Below are positions 28,656 to 37,854 of a stretch of DNA of 47,213 nucleotides, piece by piece. Origin of the DNA: Candidatus Hydrogenedentota bacterium. Lineage in GTDB: Bacteria > Hydrogenedentota > Hydrogenedentia > Hydrogenedentales > CAILVY01. Both the position numbers and the translations under genes were made by a program. The stretch is taken from NCBI GenBank assembly GCA_029565395.1, contig JAKQOG010000152.1, positions 1 through 47,213 of the forward strand, in the 5' to 3' direction. Each line of letters starts with the position of its first letter. The stretch's first letter is position 1. Under the pieces are notes generated by a model. That model saw nothing but the letters and a program-made list of their open reading frames with translations, was not told the DNA's origin and made no database searches.

Positions 28656-29384
28656 TCAGAACCGAACGCCATTCTCCGCCGCCACCAGAGAATTCGATCG
28701 GAATAACGCCTCAAAGCTTCCACAATCCGCCCACCACCCCTGCAACACCTCAAACGTCATCGTGCCCCGCTGAATATAGGCATTATTCACGTCCGTAATT
28801 TCCAATTCTCCCCGCGCGCTGGGTTTCAAGGTCTTGCAGATTTCAAATACGGCATTGTCGTAAAGATATATGCCAATCACGGCAAGATTGGAGATAGGAA
28901 CACTAGGCTTTTCCACAATATTCACCACCTTGTCACCGCTTAGCTCCGCCACGCCAAATTCCTGCGGATTATTCACCTCTTTCAGAAATATCTTGGCGCC
29001 CTCCGGTTGCCGTTCAAAATCTTCCACCGCTTTGCGGATAGTCCCCTGCACAAAATTATCCCCCAATATGACGACTACCTTGTCTTTCCCCACAAAATGT
29101 TCCGCCAGCGCCAGCGCCTGGGCAATACCCCCTTCACCCTTCTGATAGGTATAATGTATTTCCTTTAATCCAAAATCTTCTCCATTGCCCAATAACCGTA
29201 GGAATTCTCCCGCATTATTGCCCCCCGTCACGATCATAATGTCTTTTATCCCCGCATCTACCAGCGTCTGAATCGGATAAAAGATCATCGGCTTATTGTA
29301 TACAGGAAGCAAATGTTTGTTGGTAACCCGCGTCAATGGCAGCAACCGCGTTCCTAAACCTCCCGCCAATACCACGCCCTTCAT
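28656..29384 (-). CDS. Sugar-1-phosphate nucleotidyltransferase (RmlA-like)
   Basis: The 242-residue product starts with the nucleotide-binding loop 'LAGGLGTRLLPLT', followed by 'NKHLLPVYNKPMI'. It has 'ILGDNFV' with the metal-binding Asp, and 'VEKPSVPISNLAVIGIYLYD' typical of glucose-1-phosphate thymidylyltransferases. These make dTDP- or UDP-sugars from sugar-1-phosphate and NTP in the cytosol. It lacks the last 40-50 residues of classical RmlA (about 290), matching shorter homologues, so the nucleotide and sugar are uncertain. The start at 29384 is chosen because AGGAGG is ideally placed 7 bp upstream; an ATG two codons earlier sits too close to that site. No other rml gene is in the window. 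Confidence 0.9.
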   Translation of the reverse strand: MKGVVLAGGLGTRLLPLTRVTNKHLLPVYNKPMIFYPIQTLVDAGIKDIMIVTGGNNAGEFLRLLGNGEDFGLKEIHYTYQKGEGGIAQALALAEHFVGKDKVVVILGDNFVQGTIRKAVEDFERQPEGAKIFLKEVNNPQEFGVAELSGDKVVNIVEKPSVPISNLAVIGIYLYDNAVFEICKTLKPSARGELEITDVNNAYIQRGTMTFEVLQGWWADCGSFEALFRSNSLVAAENGVRF

Positions 29385-29414
29385 ACCCATTCCTCCTATG
29401 TTGTTTACATCCCC

Positions 29415-29444
29415 ATTATGCCCAATCCGCCCACTCGCTGCCAA
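29415..29444 (-). promoter_or_regulatory. Candidate promoter of the nucleotidyltransferase gene
   Basis: On the minus strand, TTGGCA (29444-29439) and CATAAT (29420-29415) are 18 bp apart, about 30 bp upstream of the start codon. The rest of the gap to 29644 has no gene I can support. Confidence 0.45.
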
Positions 29445-29644
29445 CACAATTAAACCTGGAAAATACTCAAATCATAAAAACGCATGCCACCGCCTGAAAA
29501 GTGCTCTTTTTTCTTATCCGCATGGAAGATGCAAAAACACTTCATTACGCGCCGCATGATATCTCCTCCAACAGGCGGGTGTGGAATGGCTTTTGTCTGA
29601 AGAATTAAGCGCCTCTCTGTGTATGCCTTCTATCACATCTTCAG

Positions 29645-30178
29645 TTATTCACGCTTTCCCGACAACCCATTCACTATAAAATCCTGAAGACGCTGCTGAA
29701 TAATGTCGGAGATCTTGGTGATGTTGCCGTCCACATCGGAATTCAGCACATTCAAAGAACCCAATATGCTCCGTGCTTCGCCAATGCCCTGATTTATCGC
29801 GGCGCCAATGAAATCGGCAAATTGCTTGCGGTTTTCCTCCGTATCCTCCAGCTTATGCTGCTCCGCGTACTTCGTCCAAAATCCCAGGGCAAATGTCGTA
29901 ATACGATCCGCTGTCGCTTCTGGGGACGTGTCGAGCACCGCGTTCTCCGGAAGTCCCAATTCCTCGCGCGCTTGTGTTACCACGCCCCGGAGTTTGTCCA
30001 AGGCCCGTTCCACCACGATGTTCATGGAGTCCTCCATGGACAACATGCCGCTCATGCCGAATTCTACGGTATCTTTCGCGGATTTCGTGCTGGAATTCAC
30101 CAGAATGGATTTGTGGCTGGACAGGTTGGCTTTGTACATCGACGCCGTGCTGTTCAGGGAAGCAATTGAATTTACCAT
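29645..30178 (-). CDS. DUF5610-like protein
   Basis: The 177-residue product has no signal peptide. The N-terminal 45 residues are Ser-rich and probably disordered. The rest is helical, with 'ERALDKLRGVVTQAREELG' and 'SPEATADRITTFALGFW' followed by 'FADFIGAAINQGIGEARSIL'. This pattern recalls the DUF5610 domain as I remember it, but the family was not searched. Its function is unknown. It is transcribed divergently from the GGQ-protein gene, with 104 bp between the starts. GAGGGC about 12 bp before the ATG could serve as ribosome site. Confidence 0.7.
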   Translation of the reverse strand: MVNSIASLNSTASMYKANLSSHKSILVNSSTKSAKDTVEFGMSGMLSMEDSMNIVVERALDKLRGVVTQAREELGLPENAVLDTSPEATADRITTFALGFWTKYAEQHKLEDTEENRKQFADFIGAAINQGIGEARSILGSLNVLNSDVDGNITKISDIIQQRLQDFIVNGLSGKRE

Positions 30179-30282
30179 GGTCTTGCCCTCATGAGTGGTA
30201 TCCCATTGTTTGATTTTCTAACCGTCGCTAACGCTATTATCGTCACAATGTATTGAAACCTTTAGCATCGGAGAGCAGGGCC

Positions 30283-30612
30283 ATGCCGCCTATTCCCGAA
30301 AATGAATTGGAATTCACCTTTTTCCGAAGTTCCGGACCTGGTGGACAGAAAAAAAACACCACGGATTCCTCCGTGCGTCTCCGTCACCTCCCCACTGGAA
30401 TACTCGTGATCGCCACAGCATCCCGTTCCCAAAACCAAAACAAAAAATCCGCCCTCGAAGAACTCGAACGCCGCCTGGAACGCCGGAATCGCCGTAAGAT
30501 ACCCCGGATAGCCACAAAACCCTCCCAAGCCGCCCGGCAACGCCGTATAACGCAAAAACGCATCCGTTCCTCCAAAAAACAGCTTCGTAAAGCACCGGAT
30601 ACGGAGGATTAA
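30283..30612 (+). CDS. Peptide chain release factor-like (GGQ domain) protein
   Basis: The 109-residue product consists of a single RF-1-type domain with the peptidyl-tRNA hydrolysis motif in 'RSSGPGGQKKNTTDSS', then 'RLRHLPTGI' and 'SRSQNQNKKSALEEL'. A very basic tail (residues about 65-109) follows. There is no codon-recognition domain, so like ArfB or orphan release-factor proteins it would act on stalled ribosomes or in peptidyl-tRNA release; the specific role is inferred. The ATG at 30283 has GGAG 9 bp upstream; a TTG at 30253 is the alternative. Its end carries the ribosome site of the next gene (GGAGGA, 3 bp gap), so the two are coupled. Confidence 0.88.
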   Translation: MPPIPENELEFTFFRSSGPGGQKKNTTDSSVRLRHLPTGILVIATASRSQNQNKKSALEELERRLERRNRRKIPRIATKPSQAARQRRITQKRIRSSKKQLRKAPDTED

Positions 30613-30615
30613 TCC

Positions 30616-32223
30616 GTGTTTACGACCAGCCAACGCGAAAAAATGCTCCTCGGACTCATCGGAGCCGCAGGCGCCATATTTCTCGCGTTGTTCGCCTATA
30701 ATTCCCTCTCTCGTTCCCTCAATTTCTCCCCGGATTCCATGGGATATGTGGATGTTGCCCAAAATCTCGCCCAAGGGCGCGGTCTAAATCAGTCCAGTCT
30801 AATGACTCATAAGCCGGAACATATGCAAAGTGATCGGACACTCAACCCATTCGTTACGTGGGGGCCGCTCTATCCAATCCTTATTGCCGCCCTGCATCTT
30901 GCTGGAATCCCATTATCCGTCGCTGCGCTTCTTATCCCCATGTTAGCTTCCGGACTCTTGCTGTTGCTCATTTTTCTGTTCCTTTATTTCTCCTACTCGC
31001 GCGAAACCGCCCTCCTTGCAATTTCCCTCCTGCTATTAACCTCCCCCCTCCGCCATATCAGCCTGTTCGCTTGGAGTGAAACGACGGGGATTTTGTTTTT
31101 ATTTGTCGGTTTGTGCTTGATTGTGTCCGGGCACGAACGGAATTACACGCTATGGGCGGGAATCGCCTTCGGCCTTGCCTACGCCACACGCTTTGCCCTT
31201 TTACCCGCCATCTTCATTGGTATACTCTTCCTGATAGTCCAAAAACCGAAGCATTGCACAAAAGACATCCTGCTCCTGCTGCTAGGTTTTCTTGTCATCA
31301 CCTTCCCCATATTTTGGCGAAATATCATGTATACCGGCCATCTTCTGGGGCCACCCCGTCCCCCTTCAACCATCGGTCTACTCTCCAATCTCCACTGTCT
31401 CTACATCGTGTTGTGCCAACAATATCTTGATAAAGAAATCTTTGAGTCCGGAAATCAGATCCGTCTTGCCTTGAGTGCATTTGTCTTGTTGCTGGGCATA
31501 TCAATACTCAAAAAACGCGTCAGAACAGTACTTACCGTCCTCCTGAGTCCCCCCATCCTGCTGTTAGGTCTCTGGAGCTTCGGCTATATGGCGTTTCTCG
31601 TGCTTTATCGCACCCGTTATTCCATAGATCCCATCGACTTGCGCCTCCTGTCGCCAGCCATGATTCCTCTCCTCATAATTTTTGCCGCGCTGGCGGCCTG
31701 TGCCTTCCAAATCGGTCCAAAGTTCTCATGGACTCTCCTTTTCATCACTCTGGCAATCCTGATCGCTCAACAATTCATGGTTACAATAAATACGCCTCCC
31801 GATAGCCTGGAAGCCCGCAGCAACACCTCCGAACGCCTGAAATGGATTGAAGCCAATACCTCCGAAAAAGACCTTATCATCGGCGATTCCACCATGGATA
31901 TCCCCTTATACTGCGGCTTCCGGCACAGTCTCTGTTTTGTCCCCTCAAATAACGAGGTTTATCACCCTTCCTTTGAACAAATTCAAACCTACCTCAACCG
32001 GCATTGTTCAGAATTCAACCGCATTTTCATCATTATCCGTGCCGGGCTCCCCGCCGAACCTATGTTCGAACCCCGATGGAACGCTTACTTTGGACCTTTT
32101 ATCACCAACCTCGTTTTTGGACGCCTCTCTCAATACCCCTTCATTACCCCCCTGAACCCACTGAAAGATGCCTTTATCTTCCAGATTTCCTGTAATTCTC
32201 CCGCCGATCTCTCCACACCCTGA
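30616..32223 (+). CDS. GT-C type membrane glycosyltransferase-like protein
   Basis: The 535-residue product has a first helix at about residues 10-27. The extracytoplasmic loop then holds 'SPDSMGYVDVAQNLAQGRG' and 'FVTWGPLYPILI', a recurrent pattern in PMT/GT-C superfamily proteins. At least nine further hydrophobic segments run to about residue 390. A soluble C-terminal part of about 145 residues contains 'LIIGDSTMD'. Such enzymes glycosylate lipids or proteins on the outer face of the inner membrane. It starts with GTG, preceded by GGAGGA inside the upstream gene's last codons. A MITE-like element lies about 110 bp after the stop. Confidence 0.8.
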   Translation: MFTTSQREKMLLGLIGAAGAIFLALFAYNSLSRSLNFSPDSMGYVDVAQNLAQGRGLNQSSLMTHKPEHMQSDRTLNPFVTWGPLYPILIAALHLAGIPLSVAALLIPMLASGLLLLLIFLFLYFSYSRETALLAISLLLLTSPLRHISLFAWSETTGILFLFVGLCLIVSGHERNYTLWAGIAFGLAYATRFALLPAIFIGILFLIVQKPKHCTKDILLLLLGFLVITFPIFWRNIMYTGHLLGPPRPPSTIGLLSNLHCLYIVLCQQYLDKEIFESGNQIRLALSAFVLLLGISILKKRVRTVLTVLLSPPILLLGLWSFGYMAFLVLYRTRYSIDPIDLRLLSPAMIPLLIIFAALAACAFQIGPKFSWTLLFITLAILIAQQFMVTINTPPDSLEARSNTSERLKWIEANTSEKDLIIGDSTMDIPLYCGFRHSLCFVPSNNEVYHPSFEQIQTYLNRHCSEFNRIFIIIRAGLPAEPMFEPRWNAYFGPFITNLVFGRLSQYPFITPLNPLKDAFIFQISCNSPADLSTP

Positions 32224-32332
32224 AAGCACATATTGAATACTTGCCTGTTTTATCTCGTTTTTCCTGAGTGCCTGGACTGGCATGAATTTTCAAAAAAGTC
32301 GCTCAGACAGGCGCCTTTCACGCCGATATAGC

Positions 32333-32450
32333 AGGCAATTGCGAAATAGTCCTTTTTCCCAAAACCACACCGCACCGAGGACAAATTTCCAGCATTTCCT
32401 GGCCAATTTAAATTCGCCCGGATGAGAAAAAGGCTATTTCGCAAATGCCT
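32333..32450. mobile_element. MITE-like element, copy 2
   Basis: A 118-bp non-coding element. Its left end (from 32333, AGGCAATTGCGAAATAG) and right end (to 32450, reading AGGCATTTGCGAAATAG on the minus strand) are inverted repeats continuing into CCTTTTTC-type sequence. Its right end is nearly identical to the left end of the element at 3004. The interiors also align, for example AGGACA, CATTTC and GCCAA in the same order and spacing. ATATAG flanks it on both sides (32326-32331, 32452-32457), a possible eroded 8-bp duplication (CGATATAG versus C-ATATAG). Confidence 0.75.
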
Positions 32451-32518
32451 CATATAGGAGTATAAGGTGCGCCACAAACGGCAGGCATGTATAATCACGC
32501 TGTAAAGAGTTTATCAGA

Positions 32519-34291
32519 ATGAAAACGTTACAGAAATGGAGAGGAGAACTTGCCGGGGCCTCGAACTCCACGTTGGAACGCGTGGAGGGGCGGGGAGGCC
32601 ATTCCACCCTGAAGGTCGGGGCAATCTTCCTGCACAGCCGGTATAATCCCGAACAGGAAGCACAGCGCCTGATCGATTCTGCGGAATTGGATGCCTCGCG
32701 CCCGGTGCTGGTGATTGGTTCCGGGCTGGGGTATCACGTCGTGGAGTTACAGAAACGCGGCATCGAGACCGCGGTAATCGAGCCGGATCCCGCCGTGCTC
32801 CGCGCGGCGTTGGAAGGACCATTGTCAGAGACGGAGATTCTGGCGGGCATAGGGGATCCGAAAGCCCTGGCCGCATCAGACACATTTAAGAACTTTGCAC
32901 TGCGGATGCCGCAGATAATGGTGCATCCGCCAACGGCCCGCCTGCATCCCGGCTATGCAGAAGCGGTACAGGCGGAAGTATCGAAGGCCGCACTGCATGG
33001 GCAGCATCTCAATATTGCGATTGTGGGGCCGCTGTATGGCGGGTCGCTCCCTATAGCGGGATATCTGGCCAATGCGTTCCGGGAACTCCGCCATAACACG
33101 GTCCTGCTCGATAACAGCGTTGCATGGGACCTGTATCAGACAGTCACCCGCAGTATTGAGCATAAAAACGCATCGAATCAATTGGGCCAGATGCTCGCAC
33201 AGTTTTTATGCGAGTGGACCTATGCCAGGGTGGCGGAATTCAATCCCGAAATCTGCATTGTCATCGCCCAAGCCCCCGTTACCCCGGATTTTCCCGCCCG
33301 GCTCGCCAAACACGGCATCCTAACCGCCTTCTGGTATGTAGAAAACTGGCGGCATCTCCCTTATTGGCAGGAGATCGCGCCACGCTACGATTATTTCTTT
33401 CACATCCAACCGGGCGAATTTGAAGACAAACTCCGCGCTATTGGCTGTGCGAATCATGCTTTTGTACAAACCGGATGCGATCCCACGGAGCACCGCCCCA
33501 TACCCTTGGCGCCGGAGGATCATGCGGAATTCGACTGCGACCTGTCGTTTGCGGGAGCCGGCTATTACAATCGCTTGCAGCTTTTTAAGGGCTTGACCGA
33601 TTACGGGTTCAAAATTTGGGGCGTCGATTGGAATGATCGCGAACTGGCCAAGCGGGTTGTGGGCGGGGAACGGCGTTTCGATGCCGAGACCTTCATGAAA
33701 ATTGTGGCAGGTTCAAAAATCAATCTGAACCTGCATTCCAGCACCTCTTTTGACGGCGTGGACCCCAAATGCGACGCGATTAATCCGCGCGTCTTCGAAA
33801 TCGCGGCGGCGGGTGGATTTCAGTTGTGTGATCCATGCATCGGACTGGAACATCTTTTCGATTTTGAAACGGAACTTCCTGTCTATCGAAACTTGAAGGA
33901 ACTTCGGGGGCTAATCGACCACTACCTCGCGCATCCGGAAGAACGCCAGGCGGTGGCGGCCCATGCACAGGAACGCGCTCTAAAAGATCATACCTACGCC
34001 AGACGCGCTCAGCAGATGCTCGACCTGATTCTTGAACGGCATGGGGCGCGGATCATGCGGCGTGGCGTCCGGGCACAACGGACGATCAGGGAGATAATCG
34101 ACGAAGCCGGCCAGGATACCGAACTCGGACGCTGGCTGGCTACGCTGCCGCCGGAACTCCTGTTTACCCAGGAAACACTGCGTCCACTGGTGCATCCGGG
34201 CAATTCCAACGCCACATATCCTGAAAAGCTCTTTGCCTATATGGCGGAAGTGCGCGAGCTTGCGGAAAGCTTGTTAAAGGATAAACGATAA
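32519..34291 (+). CDS. CgeB-like glycosyltransferase with Rossmann-like N-terminal domain
   Basis: The 590-residue product has an N-terminal part (about 1-150) with 'VLVIGSGLGYHVVEL' and 'AVIEPDPAVLRAAL', a Rossmann nucleotide-binding pattern. A middle region follows with 'LTAFWYVENWRHLPYW'. The C-terminal glycosyltransferase domain (about 330-505) has 'DLSFAGAGYYNRLQLF', 'INLNLHSS' and 'NPRVFEIAAAGGFQL', as in CgeB/Glyco_trans_1_2 proteins. It probably transfers a sugar from a nucleotide sugar in the cytosol. Similar proteins lie in glycosylation clusters near flagellar genes in other bacteria. It overlaps the GT9 gene by one base (TAATG), so they are coupled. A TATAAT at 32490-32495 is a possible -10 box. 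Confidence 0.85.
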   Translation: MKTLQKWRGELAGASNSTLERVEGRGGHSTLKVGAIFLHSRYNPEQEAQRLIDSAELDASRPVLVIGSGLGYHVVELQKRGIETAVIEPDPAVLRAALEGPLSETEILAGIGDPKALAASDTFKNFALRMPQIMVHPPTARLHPGYAEAVQAEVSKAALHGQHLNIAIVGPLYGGSLPIAGYLANAFRELRHNTVLLDNSVAWDLYQTVTRSIEHKNASNQLGQMLAQFLCEWTYARVAEFNPEICIVIAQAPVTPDFPARLAKHGILTAFWYVENWRHLPYWQEIAPRYDYFFHIQPGEFEDKLRAIGCANHAFVQTGCDPTEHRPIPLAPEDHAEFDCDLSFAGAGYYNRLQLFKGLTDYGFKIWGVDWNDRELAKRVVGGERRFDAETFMKIVAGSKINLNLHSSTSFDGVDPKCDAINPRVFEIAAAGGFQLCDPCIGLEHLFDFETELPVYRNLKELRGLIDHYLAHPEERQAVAAHAQERALKDHTYARRAQQMLDLILERHGARIMRRGVRAQRTIREIIDEAGQDTELGRWLATLPPELLFTQETLRPLVHPGNSNATYPEKLFAYMAEVRELAESLLKDKR

Positions 34292-35985
34292 TGCGGATTC
34301 TTGTGCTGCAAACCACGCGGATGGGGGACGTCCTCCAGACCTCTCCCCTGATCCAGCAGATCCGCGACAAGCACCCCGATGCCCATATCACCGTGATGGT
34401 CCGTAACATGGGGAAAGGCATCGTCCAACGGCATCCCGCCGTAGACGATGTCATCCTGTACGATGAAGACTCTTTTTTCTTCGACCTCCGCGCGCGCGAT
34501 TCCAACCGTTTCCTGCGCGCCTACCGTACCACCGACGCCATGATTCACCGCCTGCGTGAACAACGCTTCGACCTTGTCTATAATGTCACCCACAGCATCG
34601 CATCCGCCATGCTGTTGAAACTTCTGGAAATCCCAAACGTTTACGGCGCACACCTCAGTGACGACTGGCATTTCGTATTGCGCGGCCCCTGGACCGCCTA
34701 CTTCTTCATGAGCGTGTTCAGCCGCGATTACAATGATCTCAACCTCTGCGACATTACCCGGAATTTCGCCTCGGACGCCCCCCCCTGCCGAAAACTAATC
34801 TTTGAACTCCATGACGAAGAACAGCGCTTCGTCAATACATTGCTGGCGGAACACCAAGTCCGTGAAAAGGATTTCGTCGCCTGTCTGCAATTGGGGGCTA
34901 GCGAAAACAATAAGCGCTGGTCGGAAGAGCGGTTCGCCGCACTCGCAAAACTGCTGGCCGGACGCTATAACGCAAAAATCTTCCTTATCGGCGTTAAAGA
35001 CGAGGCCGTTTTCGGTGACATGTTTGCCAAGCATGCACCGGGTGTGGCGATTCCCCTCTACGGGAAAACAACGGTTCCCCAGTTGGCTGCCTTGCTTAAA
35101 CGAACGAATATCCTGGTGACCAACGATACCGGAACCATGCACATCGCGGCGGCGGTCGGCTGCCCGATCGCCTTGGTGTCCGTCGGCCATGTGCATTACC
35201 GGGAAACAGGCCCCTATGGCGAGGGACATTGCGCCATCGAATGGCGCCGCCGCACGCTGGGACGATCCGATTATGTGCCCGGCGGACTGGAAGAACGCGA
35301 TCAGATCCTGCCCGAGCAGGTCTTCAAGGCAATTCAATTGGCCTTGGAAAATGACGTACATCAACCCATCCGGCAGATCGAAGAAACCATCGAACTCAAT
35401 TCCGTGGACCTCTTCATGACACGCTTCTCGCCCGACGGGTGCCTCCAGTTTTATCCTGTAATCCGCCGCCCCATGACAGAACGTGATTTCATGCGCATCG
35501 CATACCGCGCCATGTGGATCGACCATCTCGGCGAGGGACAGCCCCGCCGCGGCGAAAAAGAGAGCATCAATCTGATGATCAGGCACTATACAGGGCCCGA
35601 TCTGAAAACAGTAAGGAACTGGACCAAAGAATTTGCCCGTGCTTTTGACGGCCTCGCCGAATTGTCACGCCGGGGCGTGCAAACAACCGAAAAACTCCTC
35701 GACGCACTCAACAAAAATAGAAACATCCCCAAAGCCCGGCAACTTGTGGCGGAATTGATGGCCCTCGACGAAGAGGGCCGGGTGTACAGCGAAATTCATC
35801 CGCCATGCCGCCCCCTCATCCTCCTGGCACGTTATGAACGCGACAACCTCGAAGGCAGCGATCCTGTTGCCCTCGCTCAAACCACCCTCGGCATCTACCG
35901 CGCCTGTTTCGCCCGGGCCCGCCTTACTTCACGCAAGATCGAGCTTGTTCATGACCTCTGGAAACGACAAAATGAGACCGCATAG
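34291..35985 (+). CDS. Glycosyltransferase family 9 (heptosyltransferase-like)
   Basis: The 564-residue product opens with 'ILVLQTTRMGDVLQTSPLI', the GT9 signature for the first Rossmann domain. In the second half it shows 'LQLGASENNKRWSEERFA' and 'LVTNDTGTMHIAAAVGCP', the conserved donor-binding and catalytic region of ADP-heptose transferases such as WaaF/WaaC. Those motifs end near residue 350. A further 200-residue helical C-terminal extension is not part of standard GT9 enzymes and is unassigned. The acceptor may be LPS core or a surface protein. The start overlaps the stop of the CgeB-like gene by one base, implying co-expression. Confidence 0.93.
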   Translation: MRILVLQTTRMGDVLQTSPLIQQIRDKHPDAHITVMVRNMGKGIVQRHPAVDDVILYDEDSFFFDLRARDSNRFLRAYRTTDAMIHRLREQRFDLVYNVTHSIASAMLLKLLEIPNVYGAHLSDDWHFVLRGPWTAYFFMSVFSRDYNDLNLCDITRNFASDAPPCRKLIFELHDEEQRFVNTLLAEHQVREKDFVACLQLGASENNKRWSEERFAALAKLLAGRYNAKIFLIGVKDEAVFGDMFAKHAPGVAIPLYGKTTVPQLAALLKRTNILVTNDTGTMHIAAAVGCPIALVSVGHVHYRETGPYGEGHCAIEWRRRTLGRSDYVPGGLEERDQILPEQVFKAIQLALENDVHQPIRQIEETIELNSVDLFMTRFSPDGCLQFYPVIRRPMTERDFMRIAYRAMWIDHLGEGQPRRGEKESINLMIRHYTGPDLKTVRNWTKEFARAFDGLAELSRRGVQTTEKLLDALNKNRNIPKARQLVAELMALDEEGRVYSEIHPPCRPLILLARYERDNLEGSDPVALAQTTLGIYRACFARARLTSRKIELVHDLWKRQNETA

Positions 35986-36123
35986 CGGTGTGTAAAGTAA
36001 ACTATCATGTGTATTTAGCGTCTCACATCGCCAGGAGGGGAGTTCGTTACGCATTGAATATGACCAGCCGGTAGATAAAACCTGCTAATGCGGCAACATT
36101 CAGGCAGAGCGCGAAAAATGAAA

Positions 36124-37854
36124 TTATAAAAACCGATGAAGTGCCGTGAGAAACTGCCGCGCCCGCGCTGAAGCGGCGTGATGCGTTTTAAGATGGCGAT
36201 GGCCTTGTTCAGCGATGTCCCGCACTTGATCCGGATGTTGCAAATAGAAGCCAAGCTTCTCTTCCAAATCTGGCAAATCGTCAAAAAACACTGCGCTCTC
36301 GCCGTCTTTGAAATTTTCCGGTATGTGAATCGGCGGACGTTCCGCCAGCAGCATTGCGCCATGCGCCGGAACCTCCCAATAGCGTACCGTATCAAAACCA
36401 TTTCCGAACAAGCACAATCCGATGGCCGCCTCCTGTAAAACATTCGTATACTCTGTTTGCGAAAAGTGGTCCTGCCATCGAAATCCGAACGTCTGCTCCA
36501 ACCACTCCAAAGTCAACCGCCGCGTCCCATACTGGGCCTTGCCCGCCCAAAACATTCCGTCTCGCCCATTAAAATCAACCTGTTTGGGAATACGTTCATC
36601 GGGATAGGCAAAAGACAACGGAAAAGTGTTGGGAGAATAGGCCGCGCCGCAGAGCATTTCGCGCTTGAATTGTCCCCGCGCAACAAATCCCAACCGCGCT
36701 TCCATGTCTTTCTTATAGTCCCCGCATTGATCCCACATGTCAACCACGATGATGGGGGTATCCTTGGCCGCCTGGAGAATTGTTTGAATCAAGCCGGTAT
36801 CCAATGCACCCAGCACATCCGACAATAGAATGGCATCGATTTTTTTCTCTTGAAGTCGTTGAATGATTTCTTCCGGCATCAACGGCTTTCCCGGATGTTC
36901 GAACAGGCAGGGATAGTCCTTGTGCGCTGCTGGAATGCTTCCATGCAATGTGGGCTTCCAGGGAAATTCCGCAACATTTTTTTCGCTCAACACCAAACAA
37001 AGTCCATGATATAAAACATCCGTGCCGTAATCAGGTCCGGGGGGCATAAGATACAACAACCGGAGCGGTTCATCCTCCCTCCAAAGTCTGATTGGGACTT
37101 CATCCTGTTTGATTTCCGGTTGTAGCGGTAATGAGTCCAAAATCTCCTGTGTTTGAGTATCGGGCGCCGCATGCAGGACGGATCGCAACGCGCGGCGGGC
37201 CATATCGCCCCTGCCAATACGCGCCCAGAACAGCGCCTGCGTTTGATACGCTGGATGATATGTGGGCAGAAAGGTGGCGGCAAGATAAAACTCATTTAGG
37301 GCACGCGCCAAACGGTTGATGCGTCCTTCTTCTCCCATACAATTGTCACGGGCCAGCATGCACGACAGTTTTTCCGACGCAATCAATCCCCTGGCCCCGT
37401 CATCACCAATGAGACGTTCAGGAATCTTCAGCAGCACTTCCAGCCCGGCAATAGGATTCCCTTGAGTGCAAAGTTCTCGCGCATGCCGCACCGGATTATA
37501 ATTGGCGCGGACAATCATGATTGCCCGCGCCCGTTCCCCGTTCCAGCTCACCTCGCAGGATTCATACGCCAACAGCCGTTGACGCCGCCAAAACGCATCG
37601 GACAAGAACATCTCCGGCGCTGTAAATATAAACAACGCTCCGTGGATCCCAAGAGAAAGCCATTCATGGGAAAGCAACTCGTCCAAAGCGGGTTCTGCCA
37701 TATGGCGCGCATCGATAAAAAGTGCATCGTATTCGGATAACGGCTCGGCGGGCGCTGTAAGAGGATGGGAGATGTCTATCCACCGCCGCGTGTGCATGTA
37801 GGAAGCAAGAAACCGGGAAACCACTTCGTCTGGAATTCCCATGCTTAAACTCAT
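36124..37854 (-). CDS. CgeB-like glycosyltransferase with helical N-terminal region
   Basis: The 576-residue product has an N-terminal section of about 110 residues ('YDALFIDARHMAEPAL'). A helical, TPR-like stretch (about 115-235, 'HPAYQTQALFWARIGRGDMA') follows, then a glycosyltransferase region from about 260. Features there are 'LLYLMPPGPDYGTDVLYHG', 'DGMFWAGKAQYGTRRL' and 'VRYWEVPAHGAMLLAERPP', typical of CgeB/Glyco_trans_1_2 domains. It probably uses a nucleotide-sugar donor in the cytosol. The start overlaps the thioesterase stop (ATGA, 37851-37854), so the two are coupled. It converges with the GT9 gene across a 138-bp gap holding no clear feature. Confidence 0.85.
   Translation of the reverse strand: MSLSMGIPDEVVSRFLASYMHTRRWIDISHPLTAPAEPLSEYDALFIDARHMAEPALDELLSHEWLSLGIHGALFIFTAPEMFLSDAFWRRQRLLAYESCEVSWNGERARAIMIVRANYNPVRHARELCTQGNPIAGLEVLLKIPERLIGDDGARGLIASEKLSCMLARDNCMGEEGRINRLARALNEFYLAATFLPTYHPAYQTQALFWARIGRGDMARRALRSVLHAAPDTQTQEILDSLPLQPEIKQDEVPIRLWREDEPLRLLYLMPPGPDYGTDVLYHGLCLVLSEKNVAEFPWKPTLHGSIPAAHKDYPCLFEHPGKPLMPEEIIQRLQEKKIDAILLSDVLGALDTGLIQTILQAAKDTPIIVVDMWDQCGDYKKDMEARLGFVARGQFKREMLCGAAYSPNTFPLSFAYPDERIPKQVDFNGRDGMFWAGKAQYGTRRLTLEWLEQTFGFRWQDHFSQTEYTNVLQEAAIGLCLFGNGFDTVRYWEVPAHGAMLLAERPPIHIPENFKDGESAVFFDDLPDLEEKLGFYLQHPDQVRDIAEQGHRHLKTHHAASARARQFLTALHRFL

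Noticed and set aside
36036..36170. Minus-strand hydrophobic stretch ending 'FIYRLVIFNA' overlapping the end of the CgeB-like gene
   Set aside because: It has no usable start codon or ribosome site and overlaps the 3' end of the glycosyltransferase gene, so it is not supported as a gene.
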